Positions 49,906-60,184 of a stretch of DNA of 64,000 nt are shown here, piece by piece. This stretch comes from Marthasterias glacialis. Its lineage: Eukaryota > Echinodermata > Asteroidea > Forcipulatida > Asteriidae. A model generated the notes under the pieces. It was not told the DNA's origin. It saw only the letters and a list, made by a program, of their open reading frames with translations, and ran no database searches. Positions within the stretch are counted from its first letter, which is position 1. The number at the start of each line of letters is the position of its first letter. The DNA lies in NCBI GenBank assembly GCA_911728455.2, contig OU452225.1:10700106-10764105 (forward strand). Reading direction: 5' to 3'. A program made the position numbers and the translations under genes.

Positions 49906-52900
49906 TTGTTACACTGTGTGGACCTTCCTTCGTTCTCATGCAGTGAACATTTTTGTACACGTCCCTATTAGAAAAAACCTTGTGGCAATTTTATGGCAAG
50001 ATGTTCCACAGGAGGACAGCTGCCTCCCCGCCCCAACCCCCCTTGGCTATGCCATTGATATTGAGGACTTTACTTGAGGTTCTTGACCAGACAGTTAAAA
50101 AAGGATCCAGGAGAACAGGGTTCTTAGCAAAGGTGATGTCTGTATATAAAAAAAACACCTTTGCATGGTTTAGCAACATGTCATTTTCAGAAGCCCATAA
50201 ATGAAATCGATCAAGAATTATCAGCATGTTGCCGGTAGTGTTAATTTCCATGTTCTCGATCAAGCTTGGTTCACATTATGTATACAGTGCACATCGTAAA
50301 TGTCTAAAAAAAAATAGTTAAAAAAACAGTTGTATTTACATGAAACACATTTGGATTCGGTCCAAGCCAGGAATAAAGTGATCAAACATTATCTTTAATA
50401 TTCACACGCTATTGTCCGGGTGTGTATAGTCAACATGAACAGGAATTGTTTGATGGTTTGTACGTATGAATTAATGTGTAAACTTTAGCTCTTCACATTT
50501 ATACTATTATGATTACAATATCACATTATGTATTACCCGCTGGTGAGAAGTTTTCTTAAAATTTGATTGAGTAAAACACAAAGTCGCAACATGGAAATCG
50601 TTTAAAACCTCGCATACACTTAAATTCATGCCACTAAGACAAATAAGCCACGACGTCATGGTGACGTCATGAAGGGCCCATTAACATTTTCAACAGTTAT
50701 TGATAATATCAAAATTTCGTGTGCGAAGAAACGCAGCTTAAACGATTTGAATCTGAATGTCAAATTAAATTTCAATTGTCATAAATGTCTATAAAATGTT
50801 GTATCAAGGTCGCCATGTTTACTCACTGACAGTTCTGGGAACCCCTATACCTTTTGTTTGTCGAAATTTTTTTCTCGCCAAAAACGACGTCTGTAGAACC
50901 ACCAGGATATTGTTTTCTACGGTGGCCCACAGCTGTCACGGCAAAAGCAAAAGGGCCACGGCAAAAGCAAAAGGGTCACGGCAAAAGCAAAAGCGCCACG
51001 GCAAAAGCAAAAGCGTCATGGCAAAAGCAAAAGCGCCATGGCGAAAGCAAAAGGGCCACGGCAAAAGCAAAAGCGCGATGTAGATATGGGTTAAAGGTCG
51101 AATTTGGTTATGGTGAACCATGTGATATGACTATGTAGTAAATATTTAACACGGACGGTGTGCAGTAGGCCTATCCTTGACCTGCATAATGTTCACACAA
51201 GTTCAGGTCCCATAGAGACCAAAGCGCCATATTACCATTGTTTGAAAATCAAAACGGTTCTTAGATGTTCATTAAAACGGTTTACAAACAGTGACCATTG
51301 ATTTATGGTTTATAAACAATGGACAATGATCAAGAATCTATTTTATGGGCAAGTGTAGTAACTCATGATTTACAAACAATATTAAAAAGCACAAAACATT
51401 TATACTTTACTAGTATGTAATCTATAACAAAATTGGGCAACACTTTTAATAATAACATGCAAAACAATCAAATGAAAAATATCAATACCGAAGACAAAAG
51501 GCCTATCATTTACTTCTGCCCTGTAACATTTTGTATTGCACCGGAATTAATTTCAAATTTCCCGCACATCACTCACAAAACGCCAATTGCCAAAGATTAA
51601 TTAGGCAGAACAGCGTCCATAAGGCACCTAGTTTTTCCACACCCTTGACCCCCCCCCCCCCCACCAAGAAAAAAAAATCCATTTATATTTTGGTCTCGTT
51701 TTGTACCCGTGCTCTCTTCCCCCGCCGGCCGTATATTGCAATAAACTACTGTATTATTTCCTTCCCCCTTTCTTCTTTTGCTATCTCCCTCCGTTTCAAC
51801 CCCCTTTTCCAACTCTCTTTCTCTCTGCTCCTTCGTCCCTCCTACTGCCCTTCATTCCCCAACTCGAACGTTAAAGAACGTTAATGACGCATTCAAAGTT
51901 TTTCGAAGTTTGACCTATATTCAATTCAATTTAATTCTTCTCGACATTTATTTCCAAATTGCAAAATGCACAACATACAATCACTGCAGAAGGTCATTAC
52001 GACAAACAAATTTAAAGAAAGCAACAGTAATAAATAAGGTTGTAATGACACAAATAAGACAGATGCAATTATGGAGGCATATTCAGAAGACAAAAAGTCT
52101 TGTTTAGAAATGCCTGTAAACAATCGGTGAACAAAGCAAAAATTACTCTAATCACACAGAGACGTCCCAGACAGGAAAACAGAGTCAGGACCTGAACTAA
52201 TGTGTGAACATTATGCAGGTCAAGCATCAACTGCACACCGTCCGTGTTAAATATTTACTACACCGTAACCAAATTCACCCTTCAACCCATATCTGCATCG
52301 CGCTTTTGCTTTTGCCGTAGCGCTTTTGCTTTTGCCGTAGCGCTTTTGCTTTTGTCGTGGCGCTTTTGCTTTTGCCGTGGCCCTTTTGCTTTCGCCGTGG
52401 CCCTTTTGCTTTTGCCGTGGCGCTTTTGCTTTTGCCGTGACAGTTGTGGGCCACCGTAGTTTTCAGAACCACCACTACTCATATGGAGAGAGAGAGAGAG
52501 AGAGTTTCATGCACGTGTATCGACAATCCTCAATAAATCTTACATGGAAACGTTACCGTCAAATATCTTAAAATTTTGCTGTTTGGAATAGCTCCTTATC
52601 CTTGTTCATGCATTGTAAGAGTTGTTTATACAATAAAACACCTACAGTGTGTTGTAATTAGTGAGTGATTTATAAAACCACTGTCATGTGTGCCTCTGGA
52701 AATACAACACGCCGCGCGGAACCACACTCTCCACATCCCGAAACATCCCTAGAAATAAACCCCGCCCTTAAAATGGGCAAGATCCGAGATGGGTCCACAT
52801 CTACAAATGAGGTCGGTTTCATATAATTCATCATTTGTCTTACCATGGAGGAAGGAAATGTATTTCCTTCCTCCATGGTCTTACCCTGATGGAAATTCTA

Positions 52901-54773
52901 TTCATATTGGAATTCCGGATGCAAATGCATCAGTACATTATGCATCAACTGATAAAGCAATCAGTATCTTGCGTCAGTTTGGCCCACACTGTTCCCTGGC
53001 TAAAGTAGACATTAAGTCTGCTTTCAAGATCATACCTGTTCATCCAGAGAATCATAACTTATTAGGTTTTCAGTGGGATGGGCAATTTTTCTACGACAAA
53101 ACATTACCTATGGGCTGTCGATCAAGCTGTGCTTTTTTCGAAAGGTTTAGCTCAGCAGTAGAATGGATAGCTAGACAGAAACTGGGAATTACTGGTATGG
53201 TGCATATCCGAGATGATTTCTTGATTATTACCCCTCGGGGTGTAGATGGGAAAAGCAACTTGCCCAGTTTCAAACACTTTGCACTTGTCTCGGTTTCCCC
53301 CTCACACCCGAAAAAAAAAACCGAAGGGCCTACGTCTTGCCTTACTTTTGCAGGTGTTGCGTTAGACGCTACAGTGATGGAAGCGCATTTGCCCCATGAA
53401 AAAAAATGACAAGGCGATGCAGGCTATTGACAGTGTTTCAGAGAAACACAATTTTAACTCTGAAAGAACTCCAATCATTTATTGGAATTCCTAACTTTGC
53501 CTGTAAAGTGGTTGTCCCTGGGCGTGCTTTTCTGCGGAGGTTGATCAATTTAACGATTGGAGTTAGGAAATCACACCATCACATTCGTATTAATGCTCAA
53601 GCGAAAGCTGATTTAAGAGCATGGCGTTTGTTTCTGCAGCATTTTAATGGGAAGGCATTCTTTCTTAGTGACAAGTGACATTTAGTGAGATAAGTAACTC
53701 ATTTTAGCCACTTGTTTAAAGTGAGGTTTATAATTATTGTTACTGTAATGAAAATGTGTTTATTTCATAATTATAGTGGATTTGGAGATTAAGGCGTACA
53801 CCATAGTTTACTGTAATTGATTCATATCCATTCAGTGGTTGTTACCAATAATAAAGGAATACAGTCCCGCAAATGTGATCAACATTTCATTGACACCATG
53901 CGTACAATGTTCAATAACTGTTTCAATGTATATTCAACTCTTACATGACATGCACTTGGTGTAAATACTTGTAGGAACAAAACATGTGAAAGTTTGTATT
54001 TCAAATTACTTTTACAAAATAGTAAGAGCTAATTAATGAATGAATTAATTAATTAATTAATAAACAGGACTCCTAAACCCAGAAGAAATAATTGGTGTGA
54101 AACAACAGAGTCAGTTTTCATGCGTCTTGTCCCGTTGGTCCATAAATGATATTAAGGATATTCATATTAACTGTAGGAAATTTACCTCAAAGGTGCACAA
54201 TTTTGCCACAAAGAGATTCAGCTAGTCCTTAGCAGCTGATGTTAATTTTGTGGGAGGGGGGAGGGATATGTTTGTACCGTTTGTAGCAGCACAGCAGCTA
54301 GCATAGTTATACCATACAGCTGTACCGTGCCACATTATGGGTTTACCGTCTACACTACGTTCTGAACTTCGGACCTTGACCTACGGAGCACATACCAGGA
54401 GGTGCACATTTTTGCCACAAAGAGATTCAGCTAGTCCTTAGCAACTGATGTTAATTTTGTGGGAGGGGGGAGGGATATGTTTGTACCGTTTGTAGCAGCA
54501 CAGCAGCTAGCATAGTTATACCATACAGCTGTACCGTGCCACATTATGGGTTTACCGTCTACACTACGTTCTGAACTTCGGACCTTGACCTACGGAGCAC
54601 ACACCAGGATCTGTTTAATACATGGTGTGGAACAGTAAACTAGAAATGGTACAATGAATGCTTGCTTACCCATGGTAATGATTGTAACCCGTCAGCAGGC
54701 AGATTGTAGCTAAACAAACACTGGCAGCTACAATGACTCGTCTGTTGCGGCACATTGTATTATTGATGTCCAT
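39865..54773 (-). CDS. ST8Sia-like alpha-2,8-sialyltransferase, gene D (8 exons, intact, divergent)
   Basis: Exons on the minus strand in coding order: 54773-54670, 47262-47080, 45914-45786, 44713-44569, 43607-43495, 42325-42236, 41137-40899, 40214-39865. They total 1353 nt, 450 codons plus TGA, with every junction phase compatible. Exon 1 (MDINNTMCRNR) encodes a signal anchor, RVIVAASVCLATICLLTGY, as expected of a type II Golgi enzyme. Exon 2 encodes a charged stem. Exon 3 carries NWKWQASQANLTRVR; exon 4 has N-glycosylation sites (SNAT, NATL). Exon 5 is sialylmotif L (CSIVGNSGILVNSMCGFAVD), 113 nt as in B and C; exon 6 is 90 nt, also the same. Exons 7-8 carry motif S ([25 protein letters not shown]), motif III (KYHYFD) and VS H-x4-E (HDMHAE). 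A tail of about 30 residues after QNCED is absent from A-C. Intron 1 is over 7 kb and full of transposons. Confidence 0.85.
40780..40880. mobile_element. Fragment of a hAT-type MITE in gene D intron 7
   Basis: A G-rich to C-rich stretch ending CTGGTTACGCCACCGATCCC. This resembles the TACGCCRCTG termini of the element at 46735-46977, but no full inverted end or target duplication is visible. It abuts the 5' splice site of exon 7. Confidence 0.35.
41440..41580 (+). repeat. Dispersed repeat, inverted partner of 44095-44235
   Basis: Landmarks GTTGCATCAGCA, CAGTCAAAAG, ACTGGTCAAAT and TTCAAATTCATTAGGTTGCA followed by AAGATCATTCA all recur on the opposite strand at 44095-44235. Both copies are intronic to gene D, so the pre-mRNA could pair between them. 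Confidence 0.55.
41925..42130 (-). repeat. tRNA-derived SINE, gene D intron 6
   Basis: On the minus strand: GTCGTGGCCGAGCGCGGTCT...GGGTTCGAATCCCGG, then GACACTTGTGTCCTTGAGCA, AGACACTTTACCATAATTGC, TTTGTCCTTCGGATGAGACG and a GTGCACGTTAAAGAACC tail. The A- and B-box-like sequences are clear. Confidence 0.75.
43745..43835. mobile_element. Hairpin MITE fragment, gene D intron 4
   Basis: TACCTGGTACTTTCCATTGT ... AACAATGGATTAAGTCTGCTG followed by GTGTCTAG-type sequence; the arms match the inner part of the element at 8145-8282 (GGTGGCAGCAGACTTA ... ACAATGGA). Confidence 0.5.
44095..44235 (-). repeat. Dispersed repeat, inverted partner of 41440-41580
   Basis: Minus-strand copy with GTTGCATCAGCAGTTACCAG, AACTGGTCAAATAAGATC, ATTCAAATTCATTCGGTCGC and AAAGATCATTCA. 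Confidence 0.55.
44395..44545. mobile_element. Hairpin MITE, gene D intron 4
   Basis: GGCCCTTTTCGACAGTTCTGAGCATG-type left arm and GAGAACTGCAAAAAAGGACC followed by GTCCGAAAGTCTCCCA on the right. AAAGTCTCCCA equals the right terminus of the element at 8145. It ends about 24 bp from the exon 4 donor site. Confidence 0.5.
44777..44965. repeat. Dispersed repeat related to 52560-52735
   Basis: Shared landmarks: GCTGTTTGGAAT, GTGTTGTAATTAGTGAGT, GGGAAATACAAC and GCGGAACCACACTC. The other copy lies directly upstream of the DIRS-like RT fragment, so this may be a solo piece of the same element's flank. Confidence 0.5.
46735..46977. mobile_element. hAT-type MITE with 8-bp target duplication, gene D intron 2
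   Basis: Termini CAGCGGCGTAGC and GCTACGTCGCTG are inverted, and the flanks are CTACACTG (46727-46734) and CTACACTC (46978-46985), an 8-bp duplication with one mismatch. CAG...CTG ends plus 8-bp duplications are typical of hAT elements. The interior is poly-C/poly-A rich and non-coding. Confidence 0.75.
48380..48409. repeat. (GT)n microsatellite
   Basis: A run of GTGTGT of about 28 bp followed by a poly(T) run. Confidence 0.95.
49859..49902. repeat. (CA)n microsatellite
   Basis: About 42 bp of pure CA repeat in intron 1 of gene D. Confidence 0.95.
50918..52458. mobile_element. Foldback element FB-1 with 20-bp repeat arms and 6-bp target duplication
   Basis: Ends are TACGGTGGCCC at 50918 and GGGCCACCGTA ending at 52458, flanked by GTTTTC at 50912-50917 and 52459-52464. 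The inverted arms (about 50918-51215 and 52170-52458) start with CCCACA(G/A)CTGTCACGGC, then about seven copies of a 20-bp unit (GCCACGGCAAAAGCAAAAGG and variants), then a unique stretch that includes ATATGGGTT and AATATTTAACACGGACGG, also inverted. The interior of about 950 bp has no recognisable transposase. It lies in intron 1 of gene D. Similar ends occur at 60171-60972. Confidence 0.85.
52483..52504. repeat. (GA)n microsatellite
   Basis: A short run of AGAGAG just outside FB-1. Confidence 0.9.
52560..52735. repeat. Dispersed repeat related to 44777-44965
   Basis: Contains the shared landmarks of the other copy (GCTGTTTGGAAT, GTGTTGTAATTAGTGAGT, GGAAATACAAC, GCGGAACCACACTC) and directly precedes the DIRS-like RT fragment. 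Confidence 0.5.
52800..53678 (+). mobile_element. Broken DIRS-like retroelement fragment (RT and RNase H start)
   Basis: The RT region reads DKAISILRQFGPHCSLAKVD, IKSAFKIIPVHPENHNLLGF, FFYDKTLPMGCRSSCAFFE and IRDDFLII, the DIRS-type pattern in which the active site normally reads Y-x-DD; here the residue two before DD is Ile. Then KKTEGPTSCLTFAGVALD. The frame ends at a poly(A) run (53400-53409) and resumes one frame over with LTLKELQSFIGIPNFACKVV, VPGRAFLRRLI and AWRLFLQHFNGKAFFLSD, the start of the RNase H-like part. The upstream RT region is broken by a 33-bp insertion at 52845. No tyrosine recombinase is visible. A dead copy. Confidence 0.8.
52845..52877. mobile_element. 33-bp palindromic insertion flanked by GTCTTACC duplication
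   Basis: GTCTTACC occurs at 52837-52844 and again at 52878-52885. Between them lies a perfect palindrome (ATGGAGGAAGGAAAT-GT and its mirror). Including flanking bases the palindrome is 38 nt, 52842-52879. The RT frame before (HHLSY) and after (SYPDG) fits a single uninterrupted sequence once one copy of the duplication and the insert are ignored, so this is an insertion and not original sequence. Confidence 0.65.
54191..54608. repeat. Tandem duplication of a 209-bp unit in gene D intron 1
   Basis: AGGTGCACA(A/T)TTTTGCCAC starts at 54191 and 54400. The units differ at only a few positions (AGCAGCTGATG against AGCAACTGATG; CATACCAGG against CACACCAGG). It lies directly downstream of the exon 1 donor site. 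Confidence 0.9.
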
Positions 54774-55576
54774 ATCTGAAATAGTATTCGAAACTTAACC
54801 ATCAACATGTATATCTTCTTGCAAAAATTCGAAGTTAAAGCAGCACAACTCCAAAGTCCTGCTAGTTCCCAAAAGATACATAAAATTATGGTTTAATGAA
54901 AACAGGCTTGGTATACGCCCGACAGCAAGTGTTGTGTGCCAACATAACATAACTATAACATATGGTTGGATATAATAATGTAACTGTTTTTATTATGTGG
55001 AATATTTACCTGAGCATGGCTGAATCCATATCTATAATACGAGATCCTATATCATAAAACTGGTCTTGTTGATTTTATAGTTACAATACAAGTCCTCCCA
55101 AATGTCCGCCAGCGTAAGAAGTTGCCAGTATAATCACATACAGATCCTTATTATTGCCTAGAATACTTCGATTAGCCACAGAGAGTGGGCCTATACAACG
55201 GGTACAACATTTGTTTCTGCACCGTGGTCCTGGGACACGGCTGATGAAAACGCCCGCAGTAAGTAGAGAATCATGGACAAAAGCGCGATCGATATACTGG
55301 CAGATGTAACGTCACAGTCCAATGTCCAACCGTGTGTTTGTTCCGGTTTCAGCATTGTATAAGTAAACATTGCTAGTCATTCGGTGTTTGTGCACCCAGA
55401 CACCTCTTTGATAAACGAGCACAAATAACGCTTGTCTATTGTTCCGTTTTTATTTCTTCTTCTATATCTATATCTTCTTCTTCTTATCTCTGCCCGTGGA
55501 AACGGCAGAGATATTGTCCTCGCGCGGGATATTCTTCTTCTTCTTCGTCAGTAATAACGTATGGTACCCAGAGGAG
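54774..55576. promoter_or_regulatory. Upstream region of gene D
   Basis: Sequence 5' of the gene D start codon on the minus strand. No TATA box can be assigned. A CTTCTT-rich low-complexity stretch lies at about 55445-55545. No gene is visible. Confidence 0.2.
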
Positions 55577-57511
55577 CACTGAAAACATTACTTAGTCAAT
55601 TGCCTAAACATAATTAGTCATTTACATGGTTTAATTTGACTAATCCTTAATTCGTCCCTAAATAAAAAGATTAGTCAATACACTGAAGTAATGACTAATA
55701 CAAATTCGTCTTTGAAAATGGTTTAATTTTACTAATTTATCTTGAGATTGGTAATGCACTAAAATAAATTAGTCATTCAGAAAACTAGATTAGTCTTACA
55801 TCAAAATAAATTAGTCTTGTAATTAGTCCGACAATGGCAATAATCAGTCGTAACACATTTCCTTCTAAATTAGTCAATACAAATTTATTGTCATTTTTCA
55901 ACAACCTCGTAGCCAGTTTTTTGACTACTGGCTTGTACATACATATTCCAACTCCAACTGACAAACATGGCATCTGACAATATACACCTCCATATTTTGC
56001 TGTTATAATAATTTAACAATAATAAGTTAATAATAGTTTAATAAGGTTAATAAGTTAAATTATTTAAAAAGGATCATAATATGCATTAGCCCTCATTCGA
56101 TCAGTGTTTCAAAGAAGCTTGCGCACAAAAGTAGTCGTATAATTTTCGAGCAGCTGAGTTGTTGTGCAGGTAAACGTTCTATTCCATGGTTCTTGGTCAT
56201 CTAAAATTAAAATGAGGACTTTCTTTGTTACAACGTTACGTTAGCCTAAATGTTTTGTTTCATCTTAATGATGTTGTAGGCCTACCTATCACTCAGAATC
56301 TTTTTCACTCACAGGCCTAATCGTGATAACGTCAAGTTATACACATGTTATACATGTTATAGGGGCTAATCTGACTTACACTAAACCCTGTCGTAACGTT
56401 TAGCGAGGATTCATCAGACTCAGAGCTAACCGCTAACGAACGATAGGCCTAAACCAGCAAACGTTAACGAATACGGTCCGACTCCGAGTCTGTTGGTCTT
56501 TTCGGTGACTGTGCTGTGTGGGCCTGAGGCCGAGGTTTGACCTCGCACCATGACAGTTTCCTAACTAACTTTACTTCTTCTTCTTCTTCTTCTTCCAATT
56601 GCTGCACCAACTTCAATTCTGAAGACTCAGGCACACTTGAGGGTTGAATTTGAAGGGCACTACTGTGGTGGGATGGGCGAGTATTGTGCGGATATTTCTT
56701 TAAATCTGAGTGGGTTGGGTAAGGTTGAAGTTTTATAACTGTATGACTTCTAATCATCTGGCTGTACTATGAAGCTTAAGTTCTCCATGGTTCAACATAC
56801 TAGGATTCAAAAATACAAAGAAATTCATTCTTACCTTGCACAACAGCTACTTTTGGGGGAAAACTAGGCTAGGCTATACGACGAAGCGAGACGGACGTGA
56901 GTGGTGCAGACGATCGAGCACAAAAAGTGTACGTTCGACGACGCGAGCGCACTCTCTTGCTATTCTATTAATGGCACACACCCTTGAGTGCGACTGTGTG
57001 TACATTTATTTTTGACAACGCTGGGATCTTGCTTATTGTTAATTTTAATAATTTATTGAAAAGTATCTTTTTGGTAGGTAAAAATAACAAACCTTTATCG
57101 TGTACACCTACTTTACAGAATCATGAGCATTTTTTTCGCTCCTACGTGCAGAGGGAGTGTCGGTACAAACGAAAATAAACCGTAAGATTTCCGATGGCCC
57201 GGTGTCATTATTAATTAGTATTTTGCTAATATATTAGTCAACTGATTCGTAATTACTCTGTATATTAGGCATTTAAAACTGTGGAGACCAATTACATTAA
57301 TAAATTGGCACTGTGTCACTTAGTCAAACACTAAAATTAGTAATTAAAAAATTTGCATTAGTCTCTGAAAAAATGTAATTAGTATATCATTTTGCTGAAT
57401 TGGTAAATATTTTGTTTCGGATAAAACAATTAGTCAGACATAAAGAGACTAATTTGTGTTGCCTATTTGGACTAATTTTTTCTACAAATTGACTAAGTAA
57501 AGTTTTCAGTG
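55577..57511. mobile_element. Non-autonomous DNA transposon with CACTG termini
   Basis: Left end CACTGAAAACATTACTTAGT, right end its inverted form ending AAGTTTTCAGTG, preceded by ATTGACTAAGTAA. Both subterminal regions contain many ATTAGTC/GACTAAT units (about 55590-55880 and 57230-57500), as in CACTA-type elements. The interior has a CpG-rich patch (about 56880-56960) and a minus-strand open frame with a poly-Glu run (56464-56757) but no transposase. The target duplication is not clear. Confidence 0.6.
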
Positions 57512-57553
57512 AGGCATTTTGTGGCAAGGCAATCAGACTACTCTGTCGCCCAG

Positions 57554-57846
57554 GCTGTGGCTATAAGCCAGGCACTTCATGCATGAAGTCACAGCATTTG
57601 AAGTTGGAGTAAACGGTGACCAGTTTAGGAACTAATTTATGAAACTTGTATTAAAATGCTATTTTAATTACCAACTTTAGGGTTATGTTACCATGACAAC
57701 AAACACGTGTAGTTTTGGCTCGAATAAAACCATGTTCGCAACAATATTTACTTATTTTTCTTAATTGGGAATTCGTAAATGGGCACCATAAAACAGTCCC
57801 CACGAGGCTTACGTCATGCATGGAGTGCCTGGCTTATAGCCACAGC
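57554..57846. mobile_element. Short MITE with 33-bp inverted ends
   Basis: GCTGTGGCTATAAGCCAGGC...TCATGCATGA at 57554-57586 and its inverted form at 57814-57846, with two or three mismatches. The non-coding interior is about 225 bp. Confidence 0.65.
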
Positions 57847-58182
57847 AGCCGCCCGCGTACGTTACCACCACTCGAAGTTTGGTACGGTCGTCAAGTAATC
57901 ATGTACTTTTAACACACGTTGATATAATGGAGGACGCCATGCTTGTTTAAGTTTAATGCCCAACGCCAGGTCACTTGACGTTCGTCGCGCAATCGGCCTT
58001 TATTTCAAGAGAAAAAGGTTGACCCTATCATGACCGGGCTTAACCGGGCTTGCGTTTTGAACGACCGGGGGCGGGGGGATTTGTAACCACGGACCCTCAC
58101 GTTTAGATTTCTTGCTCCCACCAACCCCCGCTGGGCAGAGATACCCGTATTTGCTCAAATACAGCTCGCGTGTTTTCTAGTA

Positions 58183-58217
<35 letters not shown>

Positions 58218-59929
58218 AGTTGTCATTGTCGTTTTCATTGTCATTGTCGTTGTCGTTTTCGTTGTTGTTCTTCTTGTTGTTGTTCTTCTTCTTCCCCTCA
58301 ACTCTTCTCATACTGAATTGAGGAGACTTGAAACTTTTCAGACAATAAATGGATTGCGCTCTCCGAGTCACGTGACCTACCGCGGGTATTAACCATCAAC
58401 AAACACGGCGTCCTCTACAGGAAAGCGCCGTTGTTGTGAAGTACATGGTGATTGTTACATTTGTTTATAATACGATCGAGGCTTTTCTTTCACGAAATGT
58501 GTGAAGAATATTCCAGAGTTTGTACCATACACAAGACCTTACATGATGAAGTCATCAGGTGTCGAATAACAATAAATCAAAGTATAATAATGAAAAATCA
58601 TAACTCAAAAACCACAAGATAGATTTTTACTATCGACACATCATCTGAAAGGTCTTCAAAAACTAGGTAAACGCCTCACAAACGTGACCCCAATTTGACC
58701 TTGTCTTTCGGTTCATACCGCAGAAGTTGACAATTTCAAAACATCATATCTGAAGAACTATATAATTAAAACATTTTACATCAGAGTGTAAACCTCTGAA
58801 CCTGCTTAACTTTTACACAGATATGTTTTTTCTTCTACTTCACACTGTACCATCTTGGCAAGACTTCTCTTTCTCACAGAAACTTGAAACTTTTCACATA
58901 CATAGACCTTAACTTTAACATGTACCTAAAATTTAATACGTCATTATGACGTTACCAGGGGTCACGTTACACTTTATCAAATGTTAATATTAAAAAAAAG
59001 AAAAAATGCAACTCCAGTACCATTATGGGATTTTCACAATCGATACGTCACGATAATGGCTTAGAAAACTTGAGCTCACCTATTCTCTACAGCATAACTC
59101 AAAGTTGAAATTGATACTCATCGATTAATTGAACCTCAACACCAAGACGGCATGATGACGTCATCGGCATCGAATAACATTAAAATATTAATATTTGAAA
59201 ACAAATCATAACTTCTGACCGTGGTCCCATGAATTCAGTCCTAACTGCGGTTTTTCAATCTATTTTCATAAAAGCCCGAGCTCAACATTGATCTCCCCAC
59301 CTCTAGTTACGCCCAATGGTCTGAATTTGGTGACTGATCTTGTACTTCGTAAGGCCAAAACTCGATAGGGTTCAGACTTAAAAAAACAAAGATCTTATAA
59401 AGCCAAGGTGCAAGAATTGGATTATCATAATTGTAATGGCAGTGCATGAGTTGTTATTGTCATGTGACGTCGCACGTGATACGTGAACTTCCGACGTAGT
59501 TGGTCAGGCGACCTGGTTGCACCAATGGCAGGGTGCAAGGTGGCAGTTCGCGCCACTAAAGGTCTGGTGCATTTTAATTGTGCGCAGTTTATAGTTTAGT
59601 TGGGCTGTTTTGAGCATAATCTTTAAGAAGTTATTTAAGTTTATGTAAGATGTTCTGCGCTGTTGGGCGTGCAAATTGCAGGCGAGAAAACAAGATAAAA
59701 GCTGCTGTTTTGGGGGTTGCAAGGCGGTATAGAGTCTAGAGGCTAGAGGATTTGTGCCATCATTGTTTGTATGAGTAAAAGTTAATTTCACAGTGCTAGT
59801 TAGAGCCTGCGAGAGTAAGTTAGAGCGAGACGTAAGTGTTTGTCTTCTTTGTGAATTCAGACGGCATTTGTTGCATTTTTGGAGTGGTGCAAGGGTTCGC
59901 CCGTATCACTCGTTGCTAGAATTTAGGCT
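57847..59929. other. No gene recognised
   Basis: Contains a (GTT/GTC)n microsatellite (58178-58275) and diverged pieces of the GACGTCAT/CTTCCGGT repeat (about 58550-59180). Open frames are short or repeat-derived. Confidence 0.4.
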
Positions 59930-60184
59930 GTGTTATTAGGCTTTGCGCGTGCAGGCGATCGTCGTGTTTTAACACAAGACGATCAGCCGGACACGATACT
60001 GCGCGGTGTAGTTAACAGGGTTAAGTTGAACTACGACCCGAAGGTTGACGTCGCTGTGTGCGATGTACACAAGTGCGGGATTTGTGGGAAGGCTGCACTG
60101 GCAGAGCGAGTTATGTGGTTGTACCAGGACCGAGCTGTGTGCTCAAGGCCCAGGGGGCTGGTGTATAACTTATGGTGGCCCTGA
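59930..60184 (+). CDS. Unrecognised open frame interrupted by foldback element FB-2
   Basis: 84 codons, MLLGFARAGDRRVLTQDDQP..., with a Cys-rich stretch (CDVHKCGICGK) that includes C-x2-C. The frame runs into the terminus of the foldback element at 60171, so its last codons are element sequence and the original end is lost. It has CpG-rich codon content unlike most surrounding DNA. It could be an exon of an interrupted gene or part of another transposon; I do not recognise it. Confidence 0.25.
   Translation: MLLGFARAGDRRVLTQDDQPDTILRGVVNRVKLNYDPKVDVAVCDVHKCGICGKAALAERVMWLYQDRAVCSRPRGLVYNLWWP

Noticed and set aside
50933..51076. Lys/Gln/Ala-rich open frames (AKAKGSRQKQKRHGKSK) resembling a basic repetitive protein
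   Set aside because: They arise in all frames from the 20-bp minisatellite unit in the FB-1 arm and again, inverted, at 52297-52440. No start context or non-repeat coding sequence.
58177..58371. Asn/Asp-repeat protein on the minus strand
   Set aside because: Translation of a GTT/GTC microsatellite followed by unrelated sequence.
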